Below, piece after piece: positions 9,376 to 16,643 of a DNA stretch of 64,000 bases; position 1 is the stretch's first letter; every line of letters starts with the position of its first letter. A model generated the notes under the pieces. It searched no databases and was not told the origin of the DNA. It saw nothing but the letters and a program-made list of their open reading frames with translations. The stretch is from assembly GCF_041897535.1 (NCBI RefSeq), contig NZ_CP169217.1, positions 2,418,001 to 2,482,000 on the forward strand, read 5' to 3'. Made by a program: the position numbers and the translations under genes. The stretch comes from Methylomicrobium lacus_A. Lineage in GTDB: Bacteria > Pseudomonadota > Gammaproteobacteria > Methylococcales > Methylomonadaceae.

Positions 9376-9411
9376 TTCGTGCAGGCTGCCGTGAAAATCA
9401 ATAGGCGAATG

Positions 9412-9472
9412 GTGGGAGCGACGCCTACGTCGCGATTAAAGGCTCCAGTCGCGACGTGGGCGTCGCTCCCAC
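9412..9472. repeat. Long perfect-arm inverted repeat (REP-like)
   Basis: A 24-base left arm (9412-9435, beginning GTGGGAGCGACG) is mirrored by a 24-base right arm (9449-9472) with one mismatched base pair, around a 13-base loop. It lies between the Sua5-type gene and bioA. Such intergenic palindromes are usually dispersed REP-type elements. It could also act as an mRNA 3'-end stabiliser for the upstream genes. There is no T-run, so a simple intrinsic terminator is unlikely. Confidence 0.75.
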
Positions 9473-9534
9473 AGACGAGTTTCAATTTGCGGGGCAAGGA
9501 TCAGTTGCCGAAAGGTCTAAGGTAAGGGAATAAA

Positions 9535-10836
9535 ATGACGCACAAACTTTTCAATGTCGAAGCCTCCCTCGCCTTCGACCGCGCCCACATCTGGCACCCC
9601 TACACCTCGATCACCGCGCCCGACCCGGTTTACCCGGTCGTCTCGGCCAACGGCGTGATGCTCAAGCTCGCGGACGGGCGCGAACTGATCGACGGCATGT
9701 CCTCCTGGTGGTCGGCGATCCACGGCTACAACCATCCGCGCCTGAACGAAGCCGCAATCGAACAGCTCGGCAAGATGGCGCATGTGATGTTCGGCGGCCT
9801 GACTCATCCGCCCGCGATCGAACTGGCAGAACGCCTGCTGACCATCTGCCCTCCGGGTCTGGACAAGGTGTTTTTCTGCGACTCCGGCTCGGTCGGCGTC
9901 GAAGTGGCCTTGAAGATGGCGCTGCAATACTGGCAGGCGCAAGGCCGGACCGAAAAGCACCGCTTCATTGCGCTCAGCGGCGGCTATCACGGCGACACCT
10001 TCGGCGCGATGTCGGTCTGCGATCCGGTCACCGGCATGCACCATCTGTTCCAGTCGGTGCTGCCTAAACACCATTTCGCGCCCCGCCCCGCTTGCCGCTT
10101 CGGCGATTCCTGGACTGGCCGCGACAGTGAAAGCCTCGAAGCCTTGTTGAAAGAACACGCCGGCACCTGCGCCGCGCTGATCCTCGAACCGATCATGCAG
10201 GGCGCGGGCGGCATGTGGTTTTACCACCCCGACTATCTGAAAGCCGCGCGCAAGCTTTGCGATAAATATCAGGTGCTGTTGATCGCCGACGAGATTGCGA
10301 CCGGCTTCGGCCGCACAGGGCGTTTGTTCGCCTGCGAGCATGCGGGCATCGCACCCGACATACTCTGCGTCGGCAAGGCCCTGACCGGCGGCTATCTGAG
10401 CCTTGCGGCGACATTGTGCACGGCGCAAATCGCCGAAACGATCTCGAACGGCGAGGCCGGCTGTTTCATGCACGGCCCGACCTTCATGGGCAATCCGCTG
10501 GCCTGTAGCACCGCCTCGGCCAGCATCGATCTGCTGCTGGCTTCCGATTGGCAAAACCGCGTCAGCCGAATAGAAGCGGGGCTCAACAAAGGTCTTGCTC
10601 CATGCAGAGATCTGTCGGGCGTCGCCGATGTCCGCGTGCTCGGCGCGATCGGCGTGATCGAGATGGCTGCTCCCGTAAAGGTCGCGGCCGTGCAGAAGTT
10701 GCTGATGGAAAGCGGCGTCTGGCTGCGGCCCTTCGGCCGCCTGATCTATATGATGCCGCCCTACATCATTAATGAAACCCAGCTTGAACATCTGACTTCG
10801 GCGCTACACAACACCATCAAGCAATTGAGCGATTAG
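9535..10836 (+). CDS. bioA: Adenosylmethionine-8-amino-7-oxononanoate aminotransferase
   Basis: BioA transfers the amino group of S-adenosylmethionine to 8-amino-7-oxononanoate to give 7,8-diaminononanoate in biotin synthesis. The 433-residue protein is a class III PLP aminotransferase. MSSWWSAIHGYNHP near 55-68 is diagnostic for BioA, ADEIATGFGRTG at 251-262 binds the cofactor, and Lys281 in GKALTGG forms the Schiff base. It stands alone, apart from other bio genes. Its position 1.1 kb after the biotin-dependent pycAB pair is suggestive, but no shared promoter is apparent. RBS-like GGTAAGG precedes the ATG. Confidence 0.93.
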   Translation: MTHKLFNVEASLAFDRAHIWHPYTSITAPDPVYPVVSANGVMLKLADGRELIDGMSSWWSAIHGYNHPRLNEAAIEQLGKMAHVMFGGLTHPPAIELAERLLTICPPGLDKVFFCDSGSVGVEVALKMALQYWQAQGRTEKHRFIALSGGYHGDTFGAMSVCDPVTGMHHLFQSVLPKHHFAPRPACRFGDSWTGRDSESLEALLKEHAGTCAALILEPIMQGAGGMWFYHPDYLKAARKLCDKYQVLLIADEIATGFGRTGRLFACEHAGIAPDILCVGKALTGGYLSLAATLCTAQIAETISNGEAGCFMHGPTFMGNPLACSTASASIDLLLASDWQNRVSRIEAGLNKGLAPCRDLSGVADVRVLGAIGVIEMAAPVKVAAVQKLLMESGVWLRPFGRLIYMMPPYIINETQLEHLTSALHNTIKQLSD

Positions 10837-10844
10837 CCGTTTAT

Positions 10845-10937
10845 CTGGTTCCCACGCGCTGCGCGGTAACCCAGTGCGGACGCGCCAGCGTCCCGTTCCG
10901 CGAAGCGTTGGCGTTGGGGACTGGCGTGCGTAACCAG
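10845..10937. repeat. Composite palindromic repeat bounded by CTGGTT/AACCAG
   Basis: The element opens CTGGTTCCCACGC and closes GCGTGCGTAACCAG, with internal short palindromes such as CGTTCCGCGAAGCG. Its left end matches the repeat at 16412-16442, which also contains GGTTCCCACGC followed by CTGCG. Two copies of one motif within 6 kb indicate a dispersed repeat family in this genome. Confidence 0.6.
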
Positions 10938-11105
10938 GAGCAAATTCGATGCTGAATGGCATGGTTGAATTGAGACGCTAGCGTGTCTTATCCAGCATTA
11001 CCACGCGGCGCGCAGGAACGAGATGAAATTGCTTGAGCAATGTCGCGCAATGGGCGTGAGTCATGTTTAATCAATTACTTAGTAGTTTAAGTTGGCGTGT
11101 ATGGC

Positions 11106-11231
11106 CAGGTAGGTAGGGCACGCTTTTTGTGCCCGACATTTGAAGCCTCAATGTTTTCTTTTGCTACCATTCCATCTACTTATCGACGACCATATGTCGG
11201 GCAACGATAAAGCTGTTGCCCGACCTACCTG
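11106..11231. repeat. 126-base inverted repeat with hairpins inside each arm
   Basis: The left arm (11106-11139) starts CAGGTAGGT and ends GACAT; the right arm (11194-11231) is its inverted, slightly longer counterpart ending ACCTACCTG. Each arm also folds on itself: GGGCA with TGCCC in the left arm, GGGCAAC with GTTGCCC in the right. A 54-base spacer with no ORF separates them. This resembles a paired REP (BIME-like) or a small non-autonomous mobile element. Confidence 0.7.
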
Positions 11232-11438
11232 ACTATCCTTTGACGTGAGTCTATCGCTTCAGGGTTAAGGCATAAGGCTGGTCTGTCGAAAAAAAACATC
11301 TTTCGCTATCTTATCTTTTCGCTCTTGATGTGAATTTTTTGCACGAACCGACCCAAGGCAGATCTAATTAGCTTTAATAGAATCCCAGAACGGCGGATGC
11401 GTGCTTTCCGCCGCCATCTTCAAGATAGGGTGACGGAA

Positions 11439-11573
11439 ATGTTAAGAATGGTGTTCGAAATCGTTATGGCTTTGGCGCTCGTATTAGCTTTAGTGATGAT
11501 CGCAAAGGTGGGCGCGCTGGAAAATAAAAATATCGGCACAGACGATAACGATAGCGGCGATAACAGTACATAA
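11439..11573 (+). CDS. Possible 44-residue single-pass membrane protein
   Basis: A short open frame begins MLRMVFEIVMALALVLALVM, one strong hydrophobic helix over about residues 4-21. It then continues AKVGALENKN and ends in an acidic tail rich in Asp, Asn and Ser (TDDNDSGDNST). This is a typical layout for a small bitopic membrane protein. The Shine-Dalgarno region (GGGTGACGGAA) is weak. It sits 20 bases before the SRAP-domain gene on the same strand. No family was recognised, and it could be a chance ORF. Confidence 0.4.
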   Translation: MLRMVFEIVMALALVLALVMIAKVGALENKNIGTDDNDSGDNST

Positions 11574-11593
11574 TTAGCGTATTAAAAACACTG

Positions 11594-12265
11594 ATGTGCA
11601 GCCGGTTTGCGCTTTATAGCGATCCTTCGAAGTTAGCCCATCGCTTCAGTGCGGAAGCGGCGCCCAGCCTTATCCCGCAATTTAATGTCTCCCCGACGCA
11701 GACCATTTTGCTGGTCCGAGAGGAAAATGACCGCCGGCGCTTCGCCCAGGCTCGCTGGGGCCTGGTTCCGCGTTGGGCAAAGGAGAAGGATATCGGCTAC
11801 CCGGCGATCAACGCCCGCGCAGAAACCGTCGCGAATAAAGCGATATTTCGGGATGCATATCGACGCCGACGCTGCCTGATCCCCGCCGACGGATTTTACG
11901 CCTGGCAAGCGGTACCGGATTCAAAGGCGAAACAGCCCTGGTTTATTGTGCTGCGCAGCCGCTTACCAATGGCCTTGGCCGGGCTGTGGGAGCAGTGGCG
12001 GAGCCCGAAAGGCGAATTGATGAAAAGCTGTGCCATCATCGTGGCGGCGGCTAATGAGCTAATGCGGCCGATACAAAACCAGATGCCCGTGATCCTAGCA
12101 GCGGAACATTGGAACGATTGGCTTGGATTGGCAACCCATGATGCCAAATTTCTGCAAATTTTCTTGAAGTCCTATCCAGACGACGACATGTCGGCTTGGC
12201 CGGTAAGTACGAAGGTCAACAATCCGCAGAAAGATTCCGAGGAATGTATCGAGGCAGTGAAATGA
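11594..12265 (+). CDS. SRAP-domain (YedK/HMCES-like) protein with altered active site
   Basis: SRAP proteins crosslink to abasic sites in single-stranded DNA through the N-terminal Cys2, which is exposed after Met removal. The 223-residue protein begins MCSRF, so Cys2 is present, and Asn73 in INARAET matches the conserved Asn. Two other conserved residues are missing. The family's GFYEW Glu is Ala103 (GFYAW), and the His expected before RMPV is Gln161 (PIQNQMPVIL). The fold is otherwise intact and of usual length. It may bind abasic DNA without efficient crosslink reversal, or have another job. The codons clearly read Ala and Gln. Confidence 0.85.
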   Translation: MCSRFALYSDPSKLAHRFSAEAAPSLIPQFNVSPTQTILLVREENDRRRFAQARWGLVPRWAKEKDIGYPAINARAETVANKAIFRDAYRRRRCLIPADGFYAWQAVPDSKAKQPWFIVLRSRLPMALAGLWEQWRSPKGELMKSCAIIVAAANELMRPIQNQMPVILAAEHWNDWLGLATHDAKFLQIFLKSYPDDDMSAWPVSTKVNNPQKDSEECIEAVK

Positions 12266-12531
12266 TGACCTATCGAGATTGACAGCTTCGTGCCTGCAGG
12301 TCCTATCCTTTTGCGCATCTGTGGCGGAATCCTTTGCCTATTCATCCGATTCAATCCCTGTCCTGACCTGATTTAGAAGCTGTGGAAGGGATTTGAATAT
12401 TTACAACCGAGCAGTCAATACGTAATGTTACAAAGCCATTCCATAACAAGTGCTTGGGTTGTTGCGTGGAAAAATTTGGACGCTCTTTTGATCCCTAAAG
12501 TGGCAATACTTCAAGGCCTTTTTACATTGAG

Positions 12532-12566
12532 GCGTCCTGCTGCCATAAGCAGGGGCAGCAGGACGC
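12532..12566. repeat. Perfect 13-base inverted repeat
   Basis: GCGTCCTGCTGCC at 12532-12544 is repeated exactly inverted at 12554-12566, with a nine-base loop. It is flanked by CTTTTTACATT upstream and AAATTTAG downstream. The T-run on the left means a transcript from the minus strand would meet the stem and then an A/U-rich tract, but the T-run is not adjacent enough for a confident terminator call. Confidence 0.6.
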
Positions 12567-12607
12567 AAATTTAGTCTTGGAAATGCAGGCATAAAAAGCT
12601 CCAAACA

Positions 12608-12629
12608 AAAAAAACCGGCGCGAAGCCGG
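12608..12629 (-). terminator. Rho-independent terminator, minus strand
   Basis: On the minus strand the stem CCGGC (12625-12629) pairs with GCCGG (12615-12619) around TTCGC and is followed directly by a run of seven T (the A-run at 12608-12614). That is the classical intrinsic terminator shape. The nearest upstream gene on that strand is the sulfotransferase, which ends 330 bases earlier, so the transcript would have a long 3' untranslated part. Confidence 0.65.
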
Positions 12630-12870
12630 ATTTGAGAGGGGGAAGTATTGCTATGAGCATAAGCAATGCTTAATAGAATATCAGAGTACTCTTATATTAA
12701 TAATGTGACATATTGTCGCGTGCCAGCCCCAGGTTGACACGCAACATTCCGAATTCAGAAAAAACAGTTTCATAGCTTGATGTGTAAAGCGGTTTTTAAC
12801 TTTTTCCAAAGAATTCGCGCTCTTTCAAAGTCACTTCCTTTCGTGACGTATCACCGGTGTGTACAGGGCC

Positions 12871-12953
12871 GTAGGTGCGATTAGCGTAGCGTAATCGTAC
12901 GCATGTGGGGCCGACAACATTCCTCCGATTACTCTATCGCTAATCGGAGCTAC
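12871..12953. repeat. Inverted repeat with GTAG/CTAC ends and CGATTAGCG core
   Basis: The left half reads GTAG, GTG, then CGATTAGCG and CGTAATCG. The right half reads CGATTAC, then CGCTAATCG, GAG and CTAC. Each half is itself palindromic and the two halves are inverted copies, separated by about 20 bases. The arrangement is typical of dispersed intergenic repeats and lies just past the sulfotransferase stop codon. Confidence 0.65.
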
Positions 12954-12959
12954 AGATAC

Positions 12960-13868
12960 TCATAAGTTTTGACCGGTCGCCAGCCAGCGCGCACATTCCA
13001 GCCCCAGTTCCTGAATCGCGCGCGCTTCATATTCGGCCGATTCCTCCGCGCTCAACACGTCCTTCCATTGCCCGTTCACTCCCTTATGAATGAACACCTC
13101 GGCGCCGCCGTCCCAGCAGGCGCCGCCCAACGGAACGCTATTCGCCGCGTTCTTTTTCATCCAGTCAAACGAACAGTATTCGACGATCGAATCCCAACGG
13201 GACTCGTCGATCGGAATGTCGAGAAAGCTAGCAATGCGGCGCATCTCGGCAGGCGCGTCATGCTTCAGGTTGTTGAAATGCACGAACAGGCAATTGGGCA
13301 GGTGCCGGTATTGCCACCAGGTGCGCACATTTTCCCAGAACGGCCAGAACGGATGGCCGTCCCGGTCCATCCAGCCGCGCCAATATTCACGAATGTCTTC
13401 AGGCGGCGGAGCGATCGGCGGGCCGACCCGGCCCGGCGTATCGTTCAGCAAGTCGTACCAGAGCCGATTGGCATTCGCATGGTGGTTGTATAGGCTCCAG
13501 ACCACATCCCGGCCGTCGCGCGCGATATAGATGTATTTCGCCTCTGGCGAATAAACCAGCGCATCGAGCGGCAAATGCGTCTTGATGAGTCGGCGGTGCG
13601 TCTGCGCCGCGAGCGTGGACAATTTGACGTCCTTGGCCGGTACGCGCAGGTCCAGCCAGGGCGACATCTCCGCGACCTGCAAACCCGGATCGCCGTTGAA
13701 AACCAGCTGCGCGACGATCTGCTGCATCCAGGTCGTGCCGGCTTTTGCATAGGTCGCGATGATGATGTCGTCGTTTCGAAAGGCAAAGTTGTTCCAGACG
13801 GTCGAATCGAAATGATGATTATGCAGTTCTCGGGTTTTGACCGGCCATGAGTTATATTCTGTCGACAT
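12960..13868 (-). CDS. PAPS-dependent sulfotransferase
   Basis: The product transfers a sulfuryl group from PAPS to an unknown acceptor. The 302-residue protein shows the 5'-phosphosulfate loop YAKAGTTWMQQ at about 40-50 and the 3'-phosphate motif ARDGRDVVWSLYNH in the middle. The C-terminal HKGVNGQWKDVLS matches the family's RKGxxGDWK element. These are hallmarks of cytosolic-type sulfotransferases. MSTEYNSWPV at 13868 is taken as start; the reading frame stays open far upstream, across the divergent SDR gene, so longer starts are unlikely. It is divergent from that SDR gene, and no PAPS-synthesis gene is nearby. Confidence 0.85.
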   Translation of the reverse strand: MSTEYNSWPVKTRELHNHHFDSTVWNNFAFRNDDIIIATYAKAGTTWMQQIVAQLVFNGDPGLQVAEMSPWLDLRVPAKDVKLSTLAAQTHRRLIKTHLPLDALVYSPEAKYIYIARDGRDVVWSLYNHHANANRLWYDLLNDTPGRVGPPIAPPPEDIREYWRGWMDRDGHPFWPFWENVRTWWQYRHLPNCLFVHFNNLKHDAPAEMRRIASFLDIPIDESRWDSIVEYCSFDWMKKNAANSVPLGGACWDGGAEVFIHKGVNGQWKDVLSAEESAEYEARAIQELGLECARWLATGQNL

Positions 13869-14081
13869 GGATACTTTGGGAATTTCGGTGAATGGAAAAA
13901 TCGGGTAGCATTGCAGCATAAACGCAGCCCGAAGCAGGCCGATAACTTTACGGTTAGACTCTCCGCCTGTCAATCGACGCAATGAAAGCAATTCCAGGCT
14001 AAAATTTGCTGCGTGTAGAACTTTTTTAAAATCATATCCGTCTTTCTTAGATAACGCTCGATCACACAGAAGGCACAATAG

Positions 14082-14765
14082 ATGAGTACAGTATTGGTAA
14101 CCGGCGCGAACCGGGGTTTGGGCTTGGAGTTTTGCCGGCAATATGCCGCCGATGGCTGGAACGTCTTGGCCTGTTGCCGGCATCCGGAAAAGGCCGACAA
14201 ATTGGCCGGGCTTGCCCATGTGCGGGTGCTGCCGCTGGATGTGACCGATTTTGCCCAGATCGACCGGCTGGCAAAAGAACTGAAGGATACCCCGATCGAT
14301 GTGCTGATCAACAACGCCGGCGTGTTCGGCGACAGTCCGGGCCAAGGCTTCGGGCAGCTCGATTATGCGGCGTGGACCCGCGCCTTGCTGATCAATACGC
14401 AGGCGCCGGTCAAGATGGCCGAAGCGTTCCTGCCGCATCTGCAGCGCGGCAAACTCAAAAGGCTGGTGTCGATCAGCAGCCAAATGGCCAGCATCGCCGA
14501 CAACGGCAGCGGCGGCAGCATTTTGTACCGGACCAGCAAGGCGGCGCTGAATGCGGCGATGAAGAGCCTTGCGATCGATCTGAAAGGTCTCGGCATCGGC
14601 GTGTTCATCTTGCATCCGGGCTGGGTCAGGACCGACATGGGCGGGCCGAATGCGCTGATCGACGCGGAACTGAGCGTGTCCGGCATGCGGCGGGTGATCG
14701 CGGATTCGACGCTGCAACAGAGCGGCGGTTTTCTAAAGTATGAGGGTTCGATTTTGCCTTGGTAA
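14082..14765 (+). CDS. Short-chain dehydrogenase/reductase (SDR)
   Basis: The 227-residue protein is a classical-type SDR. TGANRGLG at about 7-14 binds NAD(P)H, NNAG stabilises the sheet near residue 85, a Ser lies in VSISSQ, and the catalytic YRTSK supplies Tyr and Lys. A C-terminal PGWVRTDMGG segment is common in carbonyl-reductase-like SDRs. The substrate is unknown. It is transcribed divergently from the sulfotransferase with about 210 bases between starts, so the two may share a control region. A second, unrelated SDR gene lies at 16.6 kb. Confidence 0.85.
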   Translation: MSTVLVTGANRGLGLEFCRQYAADGWNVLACCRHPEKADKLAGLAHVRVLPLDVTDFAQIDRLAKELKDTPIDVLINNAGVFGDSPGQGFGQLDYAAWTRALLINTQAPVKMAEAFLPHLQRGKLKRLVSISSQMASIADNGSGGSILYRTSKAALNAAMKSLAIDLKGLGIGVFILHPGWVRTDMGGPNALIDAELSVSGMRRVIADSTLQQSGGFLKYEGSILPW

Positions 14766-14838
14766 GTCTGTCACGATCCTGTCACGGAGCCGGCCTATAC
14801 TGAAAGCGTTATTCATTATTGGTCTGAAAGGTGATGTC

Positions 14839-15042
14839 ATGTTGCAGAAATTGACTGACATAAAAGGTAAGTTTTCTCCGAGCCCGCTTTGGCAGGATTT
14901 CGATCAAATCAGCGACAGCTTCGATCTGGCGCTCAGCCCCGAAGTGCTCGGCTGGTTCGAGCAACGAAACGGCCATGCGACCGCCCGCGACAAAAGGATT
15001 AACGGCGCCGAGCTGGACGAATACGAATTATCATTGAGCTAA
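14839..15042 (+). CDS. Small hypothetical protein
   Basis: The 67-residue product is soluble and slightly acidic, with no signal peptide or membrane helix. It begins MLQKLTDIKGKF, is rich in Asp, Glu and aromatic residues (PLWQDFDQISDSFDLAL), and ends ELDEYELSLS. A good Shine-Dalgarno sequence (GAAAGGTGATG) is placed for the ATG at 14839, which is why this start was preferred to upstream in-frame codons. It follows the SDR gene by 73 bases. No family was recognised. Confidence 0.55.
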   Translation: MLQKLTDIKGKFSPSPLWQDFDQISDSFDLALSPEVLGWFEQRNGHATARDKRINGAELDEYELSLS

Positions 15043-15215
15043 CCCCCCTATCCACCCGCCTCTTGCAGATCGGATTTGCTGTGCTTCCTTCGCCGAGAAA
15101 TCCGGTCTGTATTTTTTTTATTGCAATTGATCCGCGATTTTGCTCGCTGACATGATTTTTCCGCCATAAACCACAACTTGATACAATGGAAATTCCATTG
15201 CTTTCAATCGTTATC

Positions 15216-16394
15216 ATGTTGCCCAACGACCCTAAAATCATCCGCATTGCCCAAACCTCGGCCACCCAGGAACTATCCAAGAACCAAAAGCAGTTCAACA
15301 ACCTGATCAAAAGAATCGAGGCGCAGAAACAGGCGCTGCTCGAATGGCAGGAAACCCTGCCGCTTTACCATCAAAAAGTATCCAGCGAATACGAGGTGCT
15401 TTGGGATGCGTACAACCAGCAGCGCGTCGACCTGGTTTATCTGCTCGATCGCGCCCATGGCGATAAGGCGTTCACCAAAAGCGACAAAGCCAAAATCAGA
15501 CACATCCTGACCGAATTGGCCGAGCAGTTGATTCTCGAACACGGCAAGGACGAGTTGAAGGAAGTGTATAACAGACACAGCGAAGACGACATCGATGCGG
15601 CGCAGGAGGAAGCCGATGCGATGGCGGCGGATCTGATGAAATCGATGATGGGCGGCATGTTCGGCGTCGATATCGGCGACGACATCGATGCCAGTGATAT
15701 CAGTTCCCCGGAAAAGATGCGAGAATTCCTACAGAAAAAAATGCAGGAGGCCCAGGCCGAACACGCCGAAAAACAACGTCAAGCCGAGGAAAAGCGCGCC
15801 CAACGCAAAAAAACGAAGAAACAGCTCGAAAAGGAAGCCAAACAGCAGCAGGAAGAACAAAACATCAGCCAGTCGATCCGCGAAGTGTACCGCAAGCTGG
15901 CCGGCGCCCTGCACCCAGACCGCGAACCGGACGCAGGGGAACGCGAGCGCAAGACCAAACTGATGCAGCGCGTCAATGCGGCCTACGAAAAAAAGAATTT
16001 ATTGGAGCTGCTGGAATTGCAGCTCGAAGCCGAGCAGATCGATCAGGAACATCTGAACACGATCGCCGAAGACCGCCTCAAATATTTCATCAAGATACTG
16101 AAGGAACAAGCGCGCGAACTGGATACGGAAGTGTTCGGCTATCAGATGGAATTCAACCGGCGCATGAATCGTCCGCCTTTGGCGCGGCTGAATCCGAAGA
16201 CGGTGTTGATGTCGCTGGAGATGGACATCCGCTCGCTGCGCAGCGACATCGGCAAACTGAAAGACGAGCTCAAACTCTTCAAGAACACGCCATCACTGAA
16301 GGCATTTTTAAAATCCTACAAGATTCCGAGAAGACGGACGGCGGATGATTTTGACGATTTCATCGGCGGCTTCCTGCATCCGGACAATTTCTGA
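15216..16394 (+). CDS. Coiled-coil protein with internal J-domain-like segment
   Basis: A 392-residue soluble protein. Charged helical sequence dominates residues 1-120. An acidic, Met/Gly-containing stretch covers 122-165, and a long Lys/Glu/Gln coiled coil follows over 168-215. Residues about 217-265 resemble the core of a J domain, with the HPD tripeptide at 233-235 preceded by REVYRKLAGAL and followed by QRVNAAYEK. J domains stimulate Hsp70 ATPase through HPD. Here the segment is internal, unlike classical DnaJ. The start MLPNDPK (15216) was chosen over an ATG 30 bases upstream; either is possible. Its partner and role are unknown. Confidence 0.7.
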   Translation: MLPNDPKIIRIAQTSATQELSKNQKQFNNLIKRIEAQKQALLEWQETLPLYHQKVSSEYEVLWDAYNQQRVDLVYLLDRAHGDKAFTKSDKAKIRHILTELAEQLILEHGKDELKEVYNRHSEDDIDAAQEEADAMAADLMKSMMGGMFGVDIGDDIDASDISSPEKMREFLQKKMQEAQAEHAEKQRQAEEKRAQRKKTKKQLEKEAKQQQEEQNISQSIREVYRKLAGALHPDREPDAGERERKTKLMQRVNAAYEKKNLLELLELQLEAEQIDQEHLNTIAEDRLKYFIKILKEQARELDTEVFGYQMEFNRRMNRPPLARLNPKTVLMSLEMDIRSLRSDIGKLKDELKLFKNTPSLKAFLKSYKIPRRRTADDFDDFIGGFLHPDNF

Positions 16395-16411
16395 TAAAAC
16401 CAACGTACTTT

Positions 16412-16442
16412 CATGGTTCCCACGCTCTGCGTAGGAACCATG
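16412..16442. repeat. Short palindromic repeat CATGGTTCC/GGAACCATG
   Basis: Nine-base perfect arms at 16412-16420 and 16434-16442 enclose CACGCTCTGCGTA, which itself can pair partly. It shares GGTTCCCACGC with the element at 10845-10937. It sits between the convergent ends of the J-domain-like gene and the CPXCG gene, where it could also serve as a bidirectional terminator, though a T-run is absent. Confidence 0.6.
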
Positions 16443-16445
16443 TCC

Positions 16446-16643
16446 TTATTCATCTTCCCGCTTGATATCCAGCATCAGCTCGCCGGCCGCATCCTCGGAC
16501 AGGATGAACAAAATAGGCCGGCAACAGACCGAACAGTCCTCGTAATAACGCTGCGGACCGGCCGAGGTATCGACCAGCACATCGAGCGGCTCGCCGCAAT
16601 ACGGGCAATCGATCACGATCTCGTCGGGTTCCTGCATGTTCAC
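16446..16643 (-). CDS. CPXCG-motif cysteine-rich small protein
   Basis: A 65-residue cytoplasmic protein with CPYCG near residue 13 and CSVCC near 37, a four-cysteine arrangement like a small zinc ribbon. The sequence DCPYCGEPLDVLVD followed by YYEDCSVCCRPI is typical of the CPXCG-motif family of unknown function found across gammaproteobacteria. A Met at the third codon (MQEPDE) is an alternative start. Its start codon overlaps the end of the upstream SDR gene by four bases, so translation is probably coupled. Confidence 0.8.
   Translation of the reverse strand: MNMQEPDEIVIDCPYCGEPLDVLVDTSAGPQRYYEDCSVCCRPILFILSEDAAGELMLDIKREDE

Larger units (their letters stand above)
10837..11438. other. 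Repeat-rich intergenic region
   Basis: No protein gene was recognised in this 600-base gap. It holds two composite inverted-repeat elements (10845-10937 and 11106-11231), a further short palindrome around GACGCTAGCGT near 10976-10986, and AT-richer DNA from 11280 to 11390 that may carry the promoter of the small ORF at 11439. It looks like an accumulation site for dispersed repeats rather than a decayed gene. Confidence 0.6.
12266..12959. other. Intergenic region with several palindromes and a minus-strand terminator
   Basis: No coding gene was found in this 694-base gap. It contains an inverted repeat at 12532-12566, a minus-strand terminator-like hairpin at 12608-12629 and a repeat element at 12871-12953. 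DNA from 12640 to 12860 is AT-richer and unassigned. It could be the 3' untranslated region of the sulfotransferase gene or hold a small RNA. Confidence 0.5.

Noticed and set aside
13869..14717. N-terminal extension of the sulfotransferase frame
   Set aside because: The added 280 residues would be antisense to the divergent SDR gene and show no domain. MSTEYNSW is a natural start.
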